This document shows positions 46,401-56,782 of a stretch of 64,000 bases of DNA, piece by piece. The stretch is from Zea mays. Taxonomy: Eukaryota > Streptophyta > Magnoliopsida > Poales > Poaceae. A program made the translations under genes and the position numbers. Where the stretch lies: NCBI RefSeq assembly GCF_902167145.1, contig NC_050097.1:39664095-39728094 (forward strand). Direction: 5' to 3'. The notes below the pieces were generated by a model, which was not told the origin of the DNA, ran no database searches, and saw only the letters and a list, made by a program, of their open reading frames with translations. Every line of letters starts with the position of its first letter. The first letter of the stretch is position 1.

Positions 46401-46873
46401 ATAGGCCTCTGGAGGAAACCGACATTGTTCTCTGGTACTTCATAACAGACCATTTGCTGTTATGAAGAATTTGGAACTGCTGTTCAGATTACATCTTACA
46501 AAAACTGATAAAACCTTGTTCTGCATCTGCAGGTACGTGTTCGGGCTCACCCATATCCCCAGGCTAGAAGATTGGCCAGTCATGCCGGTGGAGCACATAG
46601 GCTTCATGCTCATGGTATCAGCTTTACTTTTTTTTTTTCAGTATATCCTGTCATAGGCAGTGAACCATCGGGACCCTTTGTTGCTTCTTCGCAAAGAGAT
46701 GGTTAGCCTAACTTTGGTCGTTTCTAATGGCTAATGATGTTTCTGCCCTGCAGCCACATGGATTCTTCAACTGCTCGCCTGCGGTCGACGTGCCTCCCAG
46801 CTCGTCCGATGCGGATGTCAAGGAAGCCGAGTCGCCCAAGGCCATCCAGAATAGCCTCATATCGAAGCTGTGA
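40229..46873 (+). CDS. CuAO: peroxisomal copper amine oxidase (primary-amine oxidase)
   Basis: It oxidises primary amines such as putrescine to aldehyde, ammonia and hydrogen peroxide. Twelve exons join in frame (40229-40460, 42463-42572, 42655-42960, 43218-43330, 43438-43768, 43846-44061, 44148-44384, 44975-45160, 45471-45611, 46166-46434, 46533-46614, 46754-46873): 2,343 nt, 780 residues, the usual family size. Landmarks: N2 domain start [20 protein letters not shown]; catalytic base region FDAGEDGLG (Asp421); cofactor site [10 protein letters not shown] with Tyr505 as TPQ precursor; copper ligands in [13 protein letters not shown] (His555, His557) and probably VEHIGF (His735). The last residues are SKL, a type 1 peroxisomal signal, and no signal peptide is visible, so it is the peroxisomal rather than apoplastic class. 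All key residues are present. Intron 1 is 2.0 kb. AATAAA at 47060 is the likely poly(A) signal. Confidence 0.96.
45843..46073. mobile_element. probable MITE in intron 9 of the amine oxidase gene
   Basis: The ends CATGTTTAGGACTGATCCAACTC and, in reverse complement, GGACATGGTGTTTGGGATGG resemble each other and the MITE at 26447-26754. The target duplication is unclear. Confidence 0.45.
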
Positions 46874-47059
46874 GCTTTGCTGTTCTGCCGAGGAAAAAGG
46901 ATCCGCGCGCGGCTGCTCTCCCTACTATTTTTTTATCGTATTCCGCGAGTAAAAAGGAAAACTGCTCGATGTCCTTTTGTTTGTTGCTTGGTAATACCGT
47001 TCTGTTTGCTATAATTATCGATCAGCGGGATGTGAAGTACTGTTTACATTGCTCGCGTT

Positions 47060-47065
47060 CTAATA
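47060..47065 (+). terminator. poly(A) signal of the amine oxidase gene
   Basis: AATAAA lies 187 bases past the stop, before the convergent neighbour. Confidence 0.55.
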
Positions 47066-47252
47066 AAGTACTGTTTGGACTTGCTTAACACCACATTGCA
47101 TATATTTTGCCTCCCTGTTCGTGCGTTCAGTTACATTTCGCCGACCTATTATTTGAATGTCTCCACCTTTGTGCACAAAAATGCGAACAGTAACATGTCT
47201 GTCAATCTCTATTATTGCCTGCCTTTTCAATCAGTTCCAGAAAACATGTCTG

Positions 47253-48081
47253 TCAATCTCTATTATTGTCTCCGTTTGCATCACTCCACTCCGACTCGTC
47301 CGTCAACTGCCGTGGCGGATCGTGGTCCAAGAAGTCCTTCACGCTGGCCGGGAACGCAACGGCTGCCGTGTCGGCGGCAGCCCTGGCGAGCAGCAGGTGC
47401 GCCAGCCTCGCGGGCTCCCTGCCTCCCCCACGGTGGTAATGGCGGATCCAGGCGTCCAGCCTCCCCTTCTCCCTGTCGCACTTGGGGCCGACCACGCCCA
47501 CGACCTTGGCCAGGAACCCGTCGGCGCCGCTGCAGTCGCACCCGCCTCCGTCGTCGTCGCGGCGGCTGCTGCCACCGCCGCCGGATGACAGGCCGAGCAG
47601 CTCCATGAGCCGCGCGATGTCCTCCTCATCGCCGTCGCCGCCGCCATCGTTGTCGTCGTCTTCCTGTTGGATGTGCTTGCCCTCCTGGGTGGCGGCGGTG
47701 AGGAAGTCCAGCGCCGGGCCGCTGCTGCTGCCGGGCGCTGGTGCGGGTGCTGCTGGGTCGAGGAAGAGGAGTGGGGAGGCGGTCATGGTGTCCGAGAATG
47801 GCGACGCCTCGGTTTGGCGCGTCGTTGCCGTTGCCTTTGCTGTAGCTGGCGGCGGCGGGCTCTCCTTCTGCTCCTGATGTTGCTGCTCCGACTCCGACGC
47901 CAGCCGGTCTTCCACCTGGAGGAGCGCAGACGAAGAGAGCTACCGGCGTCAGGGCCGAGGGAGGGCGGCGGCTTTGTCTGCGATGAGAGAAGAGAAGAGG
48001 AGGAGGGGAAAACGGTTCGGGGCCCACCCGCTGGAGGCAGGAGAAGAAGCCGGCGTGCCGCGAGAAAGGCTGCCGCCGCAT
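47253..48081 (-). CDS. uncharacterised plant protein, 238 residues
   Basis: Two exons join in phase: 48081-48028 (MRRQPFSRHAGFFSCLQR) and 47915-47253 (VEDRLASESEQQHQEQKESP onward), with donor CGG|GTGGGC and acceptor CTCCAG. The middle is low-complexity: Ala/Pro-rich, then acidic (QQEDDDNDGGGDGDEED). The C-terminal 100 residues look structured (FLAKVVGVVGPKCDREKGRL, then DAWIRHYHRG, REPARLAHLLLARAA, FPASVKDFLDHDPPRQL). I do not recognise a named domain and assign no function. No signal peptide or membrane helix is seen. ATG 48081 was chosen because the frame above it lacks another ATG. The gene converges with the amine oxidase gene, about 380 bp apart stop to stop. Confidence 0.7.
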
Positions 48082-48591
48082 CGTGCCGTCGCCGGGGACC
48101 GGAGCGGTGGTGTCGGGCGGCGCCGCGCCGCGTGGGTTGGGGGTTGCTTTTAGTTTTTCTGGCGGCGACGCGTTTAGGTAGGTCACGGTGAACGAGTACG
48201 AGACGAGAATGAGAGTGGATCGTAGATCGTTTGTGTTGTTTTGTTTCTACGGCCGCTGGAATGAACAAATCACACGCAGGCAGATCAGATCCATCGATTC
48301 CAACGTTTGAACGCAAGTGGCGAGAAAAACAAGGGGGGAAATTTGTGCAGCGCCGCTGCAATGTACTTCAAAGCACATGAATGCGAAACGGAGTATCCAC
48401 GAGTTCGCTGCGAAATGTCAGCTGCAGCACGGCTACACAACACAACACAACACAACAATGTGCATTTGGTAAATTGGCAGTCGAGACTAGAAAACCAAGA
48501 CTCTGCATACAGATGCAGTGGAGCCGCCACCGCCAGGCACGAATGGATCTCTCTCCTCTCCTCGTCTCTCCACTCCTCCTCACACTCCTCC

Positions 48592-49308
48592 TCAGTAGTA
48601 TGTGCAGGAGCCATAGCCTGTGCGAAACGAGAGGGAAGCGGCATTCGATGAGAAGACAGATGGACGGACGAAGGATCTGAGAGCTTATTAGAGAGAATGA
48701 ATGGGGGTACTTACTTGGGTCGGACTGCACGACGAGCGCGGAGTTGTTGAAGTAGCAGTTCCAGGGGTGCCTGCCGCTGTAGGCGTAGTAGAGGTTCATG
48801 GCGACGGCGGCGCGGGACACGGGGCTGTCCGGGTAGTAGCACGGCCCGCCCTTCTGGATCACGGCGCAGCTCACCTGGGAGCACGCGTAGTCCAGGTTCT
48901 GCGCCAGGATCTCGTTCGACGCCGACGGCTTCGCGATGCACCACGTCTTCTGCAGCTCGTCGTTGGCAACCAAGTCCAACCAGATCAGTACTTAAGTATT
49001 CATTCATTTGCGAGTTGGCGGGCATACATACATAGATAGATAGAGCGTCAAGAGCCAAAGGCCGTACCTGTCCCTCCACGAGACCAACGGTGCTGCCTGC
49101 AAAACACCCGAGAGAGAGAGAGAGAGATGGTGGCCCATTCTTTTCAGACGAACGGCGTGGTGGTTCTGCTTGAGCGCAATGATCTATCTATCTATCTCAT
49201 AATGATAGATGGAGTCGAGCCGAGCTCACCTGAGGTGAAGAAGTAGAGGAGCACGAGGCCCAGCGAGAGGAGCTGGAGCGACGCCGATGGCCGGTCTCCT
49301 CCCCGCAT
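48592..49308 (-). CDS. small secreted X8/CBM43 domain protein
   Basis: X8 (CBM43) domains bind beta-1,3-glucan; related proteins sit at plasmodesmata or in the wall. Four exons join in frame: 49308-49230, 49096-49068, 48949-48715, 48617-48592 (369 nt, 122 residues). Residues 1-27 form a signal peptide (hydrophobic LQLLSLGLVLLYFFTS). The X8 domain runs from KTWCIAKPSA to the end, with six cysteines at 40, 59, 64, 73, 101 and 119 and the typical NLDYACSQVSC, GGPCYYPD and HPWNCYFNNSALVV. The last, tiny exon encodes YGSCTYY and supplies the sixth cysteine. It ends right after the domain, without a GPI-anchor signal, so it is likely freely secreted. It could be confused with the X8 part of a glucanase, but no glycoside hydrolase domain is present. 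Confidence 0.92.
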
Positions 49309-50133
49309 CTTGCTCCGCTACTGTGCGCTTGCACCAGGATTGGAGCTGTGAACTTTGAGAGTCGGTCAGATGTGGGGATGCGGACTGCACCGAAGAGTAC
49401 TACTAGTAGGGAGGTGGAGATTGCGGAGGTGGAGATTGCGGAGAGCATTTTCAGATTGCCTTGTCGAGCAGGGTAGGGTAGGTGACAGACACTCACACCA
49501 CACAGATTGCTTGCTGGGATGCATGCGCGTGCACGTTACACGCATGTGACAGCGTGAATTTGTTTAATGGCTCTCCGTCTCTCTGGCTTCTTGGACCCAA
49601 GGCAACCAACCATGTGCTTCAGCAGGATAACGAATAGTACTGCCAATGCCAATCTTGTTCGTTCCGGTCCGCGATCTCCCTCTCCCTCTCTCTCTCTCCC
49701 GTAAACTTTTGTCTTGGGCCCCTCGTCTGATCACAAAAACTGGTGGATCCACACGGTAGTACATTTTTTTGGCCCACGTTGACCAGCTCCTGGTTATTAC
49801 TATTGTTTTTCTTCACAGCTTTCTCGTTTCTGTCCCCGGTCCAGTCTTTCTGATCATCTGACGTATGCTAGTCAAAGCAGGACCAATGCAGCAGCAAAAA
49901 AAAAAAAAAAAAAAAACAACAACAACAACATGGCTCATGCATTGAATCCCTTGCATGTTTCAGCCTATTGCTGTACTGAACTGAATCCCTTCCCTCCCAA
50001 CAGAGCTCAGGAATTGCGACCCCTTTTTCTCTATGAACCAGAGTTTTCTCTCCACGATGGATGGCTCTGCACTGCAGTAAACAGAGATAGAGAGAGAGCC
50101 ACAGCCACCCATGATTGCCAAATCATGCATTAC
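49309..50133. other. upstream region of the X8 gene and simple repeats
   Basis: It contains a CT-rich run (about 49678-49700) and an A-run followed by ACA repeats (49896-49929). No TATA box close to the X8 gene is convincing. No coding region was seen. Confidence 0.5.
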
Positions 50134-50136
50134 TTT

Positions 50137-50264
50137 GGGCATGTTTGGTTTGTGCCTAACTACGCCACACTTTGTCTAAGGTTAGTCGTTCAAATTGAAG
50201 AACTAACCTTAGGCAGAAAAGTTAGGCAAAGTGTGACAAGTTAGGCAGGGAACCAAACATGCCC
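50137..50264. mobile_element. 128-bp near-perfect palindromic MITE
   Basis: The ends GGGCATGTTTGGTT and AACCAAACATGCCC are inverted. Arms carrying TGCCTAACT, CACACTTTG and CTAAGGTTAG pair with their reverse complements, leaving a small loop around TCAAATTGAA. Flanking TTT may be the target duplication. Its RNA would fold into a long hairpin. Confidence 0.8.
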
Positions 50265-51253
50265 TTTGTCTGCTCCACACCCATGTGGGTTCGTTCCATC
50301 ACTGTGAGATAGATCAAAAAAAAAAAAAACAAATGCCACCCGCTCCCTGGACGTAAAAGATGTCTGTCATCAGGCACTTGAAACGTACTACTACCTTGCT
50401 GCGTTCCGTATTCTTGGATGCTTTTCCATTTTGCCTTTGCTCATCAATACCTTTTCCCTTCCACTTTGCGTGAAAAAAAAAGAGAAAGATTGAACTGATT
50501 TCAGAACTGTTCTCAAGCAGCACTAGCTAGCCCATTCACACCAAGCGTACCGAGCAGACTCGCCAGTAGTCACTAATAAAAGCAAGCGAGATGAGCTCGT
50601 CAGTACTGATTCTACCATGGAGGCCCTCGACCTCGAGGGAGCATACAGCTTTTTTTAGATTGTCAAATGAACCACCCTGTTTGTTACCAGTTAACACTGG
50701 TACTGATGCAGTAGATGCCCCCCCGCATTGTTTGCTAAAGCAACCACCTTTACATTCAGACTGGCACAGCACTTACCACTCCCTTCCAATGCTTAGTTGA
50801 TTGATGTCAAAAAGACAGGTGGGTTGTTTGACGTGTTCTTTACCCTTATTCCTTAGATTCATTTTCGATAGCAATAGGTTCTTTGGCACCTATTAGTTTC
50901 AATCTTCTCACCCAGCATAGAGAAACAGGGTTATAGCTAGCGCCTATCTTTACGAGTTTAACGCGACATGTCAAAGGCAGGCTTACATGTGCCAAAACAA
51001 GGCTGTCTCCCCTTATTTATCCACATTTCGAGGGAACCACAAATTAGTTTAAGGTCGACAGGCCCTGTTTCTTCGCTTGGTTTTAATCCGTACCGGTTTC
51101 TGATGCTTCTTGCTTTTGTCTCTATAAATAACAGCCACAACGGTTCTTCGAACAACTAGCTTTCATCTGGAGCAAATAGCCCCTGTATTGTCGAAGGCGA
51201 GCATTTTAACAGCCCCCTCCACCTGAACGAAACAACATCAAGAGGAGCACCTG
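50265..51253. other. no gene recognised
   Basis: Short frames only. The minus-strand frame 50772-50536 (with LHGRISTDELISLAFISDYW) is not recognised and has no splice support. Confidence 0.4.
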
Positions 51254-51360
51254 AGCGGACAAAGTGATCTGAAATACATACACTTGCATCAAAATCATTG
51301 AACACCAGAGCGGACAAAGTGATCTGAAATACATACACTTGCATTAAAATCATTGAACAC
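51254..51360. repeat. tandem duplication, about 55 bp
   Basis: GCGGACAAAGTGATCTGAAA through AATCATTGAACAC occurs twice head to tail with one substitution. Confidence 0.9.
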
Positions 51361-51571
51361 ACAGACCTTCCAGTCCCGAGCTGTCCAACCGCATCCACCA
51401 GCGCCTTAACCGCACCAACAGTAAAGTACCCTGCTCCTTATTATGCGCCGTTGCCCGATTTCAGACCCACGAAGGGGCACAATTTCTTGAGTACCTACGT
51501 CTGAAGGTGCGGGTGAAACTAGCTCGGGAGCTTGCTGATGTGTCTTGTTAAACCCATATCAACAGGATAAT

Positions 51572-51885
51572 GCCCCCGTTTGTTTTGGCTTTTCGCAGCT
51601 TCTGGCCACCAAAAGCTGCTGCGAACTGCCAAACACTCAGCTTTTCAACCAACTTCTATAAAATTCGTTTGGGTAAAAATCATTCAAAATCAACATAAAC
51701 ATATAATCGGTTGAGTCATCGCAATAGTAGTAATCCGTCACTTTATAGATCCTGAGTCCCATGGACAACTTTATCTTCCTTCACACGTAATCGTAATGAT
51801 ACTCAGATTCTCGCTACATCCAGATTTTCCCCACAACCAGATTTTCAGAAAAGCTGGTTAGAAAAAAGCTGAACCAAACAGGCCC
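51572..51885. mobile_element. MITE, 314 bp, AAT flanks
   Basis: The left end GCCCCCGTTTGTTTTGGCTT and, in reverse complement, the right end GGGCCTGTTTGGTTCAGC form imperfect inverted repeats flanked by AAT. It resembles Tourist-type elements, though the duplication differs from TTA. Confidence 0.6.
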
Positions 51886-52039
51886 AATGTACAATACAAA
51901 TAAGAGAGAGCACGGCTTCCGCGGGACACATTAGCCTAGCCGTTCTCTCTATACCATACTATACAGACACATTATTTAGATTCTTTTTTCTTTCCTCTTC
52001 CCGCAACGGTTCCCCTAAATCCCCCTATATCCCACTCAG

Positions 52040-52300
52040 ACATGTTTAAACGTCGGGTCAGATCGGGTCAAGGCCGGGTTGGCCCGTGCGTCCCGATTGG
52101 ACGTGTCAGGTTGGGTCGGGTTTTTTTTTATTTTGGTCAGGTTTTTCAGGCTGGGTCGGGTTTTAGGTCAAAAATCACGGTCAGTTGATTGTTACGGGTC
52201 AAAAACTATGGTCTGTACCCGCCCGTCGAAACGGTCTGGTTGGGTTTTTTTGGACGGGTCGGGTTGGGTTGTTCGGGTCGGGTGGCCTATGATCTGGTCT
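52040..52300. repeat. GGGTCGGGT-rich stretch
   Basis: There are many irregular copies of GGGTCGGGTT, GTCGGGTCAG and similar. Such subterminal repeats are seen in hAT elements, but no ends could be set. Confidence 0.5.
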
Positions 52301-52550
52301 AACCCTTCTATACTCATAAAATATCATTTTTCATACCTATTCATTATTCAATATCATTTTTCCAACTAACAAATAACGGTGTGCATGGAATCCGAGAGAA
52401 GAGGGCAGCAACAGTTAGCTCTGATTGCGGCGTGAAACTGTTTGCAGAAGGGGGAAGGGGAGTCCGTAGCGTTGGACGACGCATTAGTAACGTGCCTCTA
52501 CACGTGAACATGGCAAGGAGACCGGGCCACTCGCGACATGCGCTGCAGAT

Positions 52551-52946
52551 AGTCTTAGACTAACCGCAACGCACTCCCCTACCCAGCCCCCTCCCCTTGC
52601 ATGCGGCCTGTAGGGGGCACTGCACGGCCGCAGCGGTGCCCCCTACAACGCCCCCTACGTGCCGACCCTCTTCTCTCTCCCCCAGATCTAGCGTGTCACT
52701 ATTCATCACCCTAAACACTGTACTGTGGGTCCATGAGTAATTGTTAGTAGATAAAAAATTGATAGTTGGTATAGAAAATGATATTTTATAGTGGTAGTGG
52801 GGTATAGGGGGTATTTAGGGGGAGAGAGAAGAGGACCGACACGTAGAGGGCGCTGTAGGGGGCACCGCTGCGGCCATAGAGTGCCCCCTACAGCCGACAT
52901 GCAAGGGGAGGGGGGCGGTAGCGTCGATCGCTGCAGTCAGTCTTAG
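52551..52946. mobile_element. MITE with 120-bp inverted arms and 8-bp target duplication
   Basis: The element 52559-52938 is flanked by AGTCTTAG (52551-52558, 52939-52946). Its arms (52559-52684 and 52818-52938) share CCCCTCCCCTTGCATG, TGTAGGGGGCAC and CCTCTTCTCTCTCCCCC in inverted order, around an AT-rich core. Long arms suggest a Mutator-like origin, while eight bases of duplication fit hAT; this is undecided. Confidence 0.8.
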
Positions 52947-54222
52947 GCTATATGCAGCAACGTCCGCTAGCCACCCCATCCCCTACTACTGCTGACGTTT
53001 AGTGTCACCCTACTGCCACAACGCACGACCCTACCTGCTCCCCTACTGGCTACAATTTGGCGCAAGCAACAATTCTCCCCTAGATGTGGTGTCGTGGCAG
53101 CTGGCCTTGCCGTAGAAGGGCGTGGATGGCAATATTTTTTAGTAGATGAAAAAATAGTAATTGATGATGAATATGCATGAAAAGTAGTATTTTATGGTTG
53201 TAGTGGGGTATGGGAGAATTTAGGGATAACCTTTACGGGAGATAAAAAAAATAGAGAGTGAAATCTTGACGACGTGACATAAAAGTGAGGTATAGATAGG
53301 GATGGCAACGGGTAAACTATCCGTGGATAGTGTCTCTGGACATCTATATCCGCGACTTATATCCGATATCCAAACTCATATCCGTTACCCGCTATGGATA
53401 ACAAACAATATCCACATTCGTTACCCGCGGATAACGGATATCCGCGGATATATCCGTTTGCTCACTACACATACAATATATTTAAATCCAGCAAATTCAA
53501 ACATGATATCATATTTGTCCAGCAAATTTAAATATGATAAAAACATACAGTCATACAGAATTTGTCCAGGAAATAAAATCTGATACATGTATTAAGGCAT
53601 ACAGCGAGCAATATAAAATTGTCTAGCAAAATCAAATCTGAATTGTTCAAATTGATGAAATTACAAACACACTAGCCATAAGAATCAACACCAAAGACCA
53701 GCTGGTTATTCAGAATCAGCAACCAACACACAAATTCTTCTTTCATGTCTTCTTTATTATCTTCAAGGCAAGACAAAAAACTAATCTTCCATCACCAGCA
53801 TCTAAAATAAAGTTGCATGCACATTAGTATCTATATACTTCAAATATAACATATTGGAAAAATGAAGAAAAGTTCACCTTTAAGAGTTTGACGAAGCCAA
53901 CTTTGACTGCACATCAAAGCTTCCACCATTTTAGGAGTGAGACGACTGCGATGGTCACTTAAAAGCCTGCCACTTGTAGGACGAGAGTACAAGATATTTT
54001 AACGGATATTCGAGTATTTAGGTATGGATATTGATTTTTCGTACCCGTTTCAAAAATATCCACGAATATCAAGTGCTACTTGTATCCGTATCCATGGGTA
54101 CAAACTCGTACCCAAAACCGTGCCCAACGGGTTTTTTATCCGCGGGTACGCGGATAAATCACATCCATTGCCATCCCTAGGTATAGAGGGAGAAATTTAG
54201 AGAGGAGTGCTGCAGACAGACA
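52947..54222. mobile_element. second, related MITE split by an hAT insertion
   Basis: Right after the first MITE, sequence similar to its core (AGTGGGGTATGGGAGAATTT against AGTGGGGTATAGGGGGTATT) continues to 53296. It is interrupted and resumes at 54188, ending near GCTGCAGACAGAC. The boundaries are approximate. Confidence 0.55.
53289..54187. mobile_element. non-autonomous hAT element, 883 bp, 8-bp target duplication
   Basis: The ends TAGGGATGGCAACGGG and, in reverse complement, TAGGGATGGCAATGGATG bound 53297-54179. Perfect GGTATAGA copies flank it (53289-53296, 54180-54187). Subterminal repeats of the CGGATATCCGCGGATA type lie at both ends. It has no transposase. Confidence 0.92.
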
Positions 54223-55423
54223 TGCTCCAACGATACCCCGGTCCCCTCCCCTGCCTGCTCGAGGGTGGTTGGAAAAGCCCCGTCGCTGTCCGATCATGCC
54301 CCCTCTGCGTCCCTGCATACGAGTGCGCCATCCATTCTTACTAGGGAGCTCTAATGTCCACCTTCCATTAATCAATATATTTAATAATGAAATTAACTCT
54401 TTTGAACTTTAATTACATATTACCAATATGTATTATGGTGTTATAAATATGATAGTATTTTCAAAACTCCAAAAACTGATGTAAAAGGATTAAATAATTC
54501 ATTTAAAGAGTAAGAAGAGGTAAATATGTAAAATGATTGGAGAGGAGATGAAATAGAGAAAATAGTTGAAGGATATTTAAATATGAATAGAAAGTACGAA
54601 TGGAGATTTAAAAGAGAGTTTTGGTTGAAGTTTAGGGCAGTGGAGGGTTTAGGGTTTAGAAGGCCTCTAATGCTTCACCCTGAGCCCCCACCACTCGATA
54701 TGCGTGTATGGCTTTACCACGAGAAGGTCCAATGGTTCACCCTCCACTGCCCTCTCCACAGGGGGTGTTAGAAAACTCCATCTCTCGCAATGGAGAGATC
54801 TATACTTTTAACTGCAAAATTAAACTTTTTAATGTAATGACTTAATAATAATATGTATTATGGTACTATAAATATTGTACGATTTTTTAAAACCCAAAAA
54901 CAATGCAGAGAAGTCAAATAACTTAGTTAAAAAGTAAAAGGGAGTTGAACAGAGGGAATTGTTGCAGAGAAGTTAAATAAGGGGAGGAATAAAAGAGATA
55001 GGTGTATATAACAATGAGTAGAAATTAGCAATAAGAGGAGAAAATATGGGGAATGGTTGGAATCAACGACGACTAGTTGTAATCTCTGACATCAGCTCCA
55101 GAAAAATGTTGCTCACACTTCATCCTACAAACCATGGAAGGTTTAAATCGTGTTTGGAAGCTTAGTATTTTTGCAGTTTTAAGGTAATATTATAGTATTT
55201 GATGATACTATGATATTGGAAGCTAAAAGGTATTTGGTTGGTACATACAAAACATAGTTTTAAATACCATAGTTTATCTAAAATTGTGGTATTTTTGAAG
55301 TTTTGGAAAGTCCACTTAGAACCTTAGTTTTGTTCAGTTCTCTCTACATATACTTTGGTTTTCCAATGCAACAAAACAGATCTTAGTTTTAAGCAATACC
55401 ATAGTTTACTATGGTAAGATAAT
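54223..55423. other. AT-rich intergenic stretch, no gene
   Basis: A telomere-like AGGGTTTAGGGTTTAGAAGG lies at about 54645-54664. The stretch 55140-55420 repeats ACCATAGTTTA-like motifs and could be a decayed MITE. Nothing coding was seen. Confidence 0.45.
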
Positions 55424-56770
55424 TGTCGGTGTTTCGGACCCGGGGGGTCCCTGGACCGACGAGTGAAATCGTTGCGTGCCCCTGCCCAGATGGGTTGGCG
55501 CGAGATGGAACACAAGAGGTGGGACAAGCCTTGTATTATCCTGCACCAGGGGTGCCGCTCGTATTAGGGGTTACAAGCGCGTCGTGTGAGGGAGAGAGAG
55601 AGAGAGACAGAGAGCGGGAGCCCGTTCGTCCGCTCCTTCCCCCGCGCGAACCCCCCTCAGGATGGCCCTAGACCTCCCTTTTATAGACGCAAGGAGAGGG
55701 TCCAGACTACAACGGGGGGCGTAGCTATGCGCTAACGTGTCCGGCAGAGGAGTGCCTAAGCCCTGCGTACATGCCAACGTGGCTATCGAGGGAGAGCTTG
55801 GGCCCTGTACACGTGATGGCGTGGCCGTCGGAGGAGCGCCTGAGTCCTGTAGGAGCACAGCTGGCAGTGCGGCAAGGATCCTGCTGACGTCTCCTTGCTG
55901 CCGTAAGGGGCTGAGAGCCACCGGCGTCATGGTGCACGCGGGGCACCATCATTACCCGTCGCCGAGGTAAGCCAGATGGGACGCCGGTCTTGTTCCTTGT
56001 AGCCTGAGCAGGCTAGGAATAGGGTAATGATGTATCCCCTATTGGCGCGGTCAGTCCGAGCCCAAGGTCGGGCGAGGCGGAGACTTCTCTTGAGGCCGAG
56101 GCTGGGGTCGGGCGAGGACGCGATTCCTCCCGAGACCGAGGTTGAGGCCGAGTCCAGGGGTCGGGCGAGGCGGAGACCTCCTCCCGAGGCCGGAGCCTGA
56201 GGTCGGGCGAGGCGGAGACCTCCTCCCGAGGCTGGAGCTTGAGGTCGGGCGAGGCGGAGCTTCCTGTTGCGCCCGAGGCTGAACTCGGTGGTTGATCGTG
56301 ACTTGTTGTCAGTCTTTGCCTGGGTGGTTGACACGGCAGTCGGAGCAGGGCGAGCGGCGCTGTTTTCCTGTCACATCAGACAGTAAAGAAGAGGGGCGAA
56401 GTGACTGCGGTCACTTCGGCCTGGTCGACTGAGGCGCGTGTGTCAGAATACGGCGTCAGGCGTCCCCTGCATTGAATGCGCCTGCGAAGTGGTCGGTTGG
56501 TGAGGCGGTCTAGCCAAGGTTGCTTCACAACGAAGCCTGCCCGAGCCGGGCTTTGGGAGAGCCGAGGGGGCACCCGCTGCCTGAGGAGGCCCTCGGGCGA
56601 GGCGTGAACTCGTCTGGGACTACTGCTCCAGCCCGAGGCTGGGCTCGGGTGAGATCGCGTCCCTTGGGTAGACGAAGCCTTGACTTGGACCGCGCCCGTT
56701 AGCTGGTCTGAGGGTGTTTACCAGCCATGATTAGGAGCATTGGGGGTACCCCTAATTATGCTACCCGACA
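55424..56770 (-). repeat. 3' LTR of gypsy element (1,347 bp)
   Basis: In plus reading it begins TGTCGGTGTTTCGGACCC and ends ATGCTACCCGACA. A minus-strand TATA box (CTATAAAAGGG) is at 55679-55685. Several TCGGGCGAGGCGGAGAC copies lie at about 56066-56255. Confidence 0.87.
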
Positions 56771-56782
56771 GTAGCCCCCGAG
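56771..56782 (-). other. polypurine tract of gypsy element
   Basis: The minus strand reads CTCGGGGGCTAC directly before the 3' LTR. Confidence 0.8.

Noticed and set aside
49085..49200. GA and CTAT microsatellites as a regulatory element of the X8 gene
   Set aside because: They lie in intron 1 and upstream-type simple repeats are common; no evidence of function.
50536..50772. Minus frame with STDELISLAFISDYW
   Set aside because: It is not recognised, has no splice sites to neighbours and matches no expected composition.
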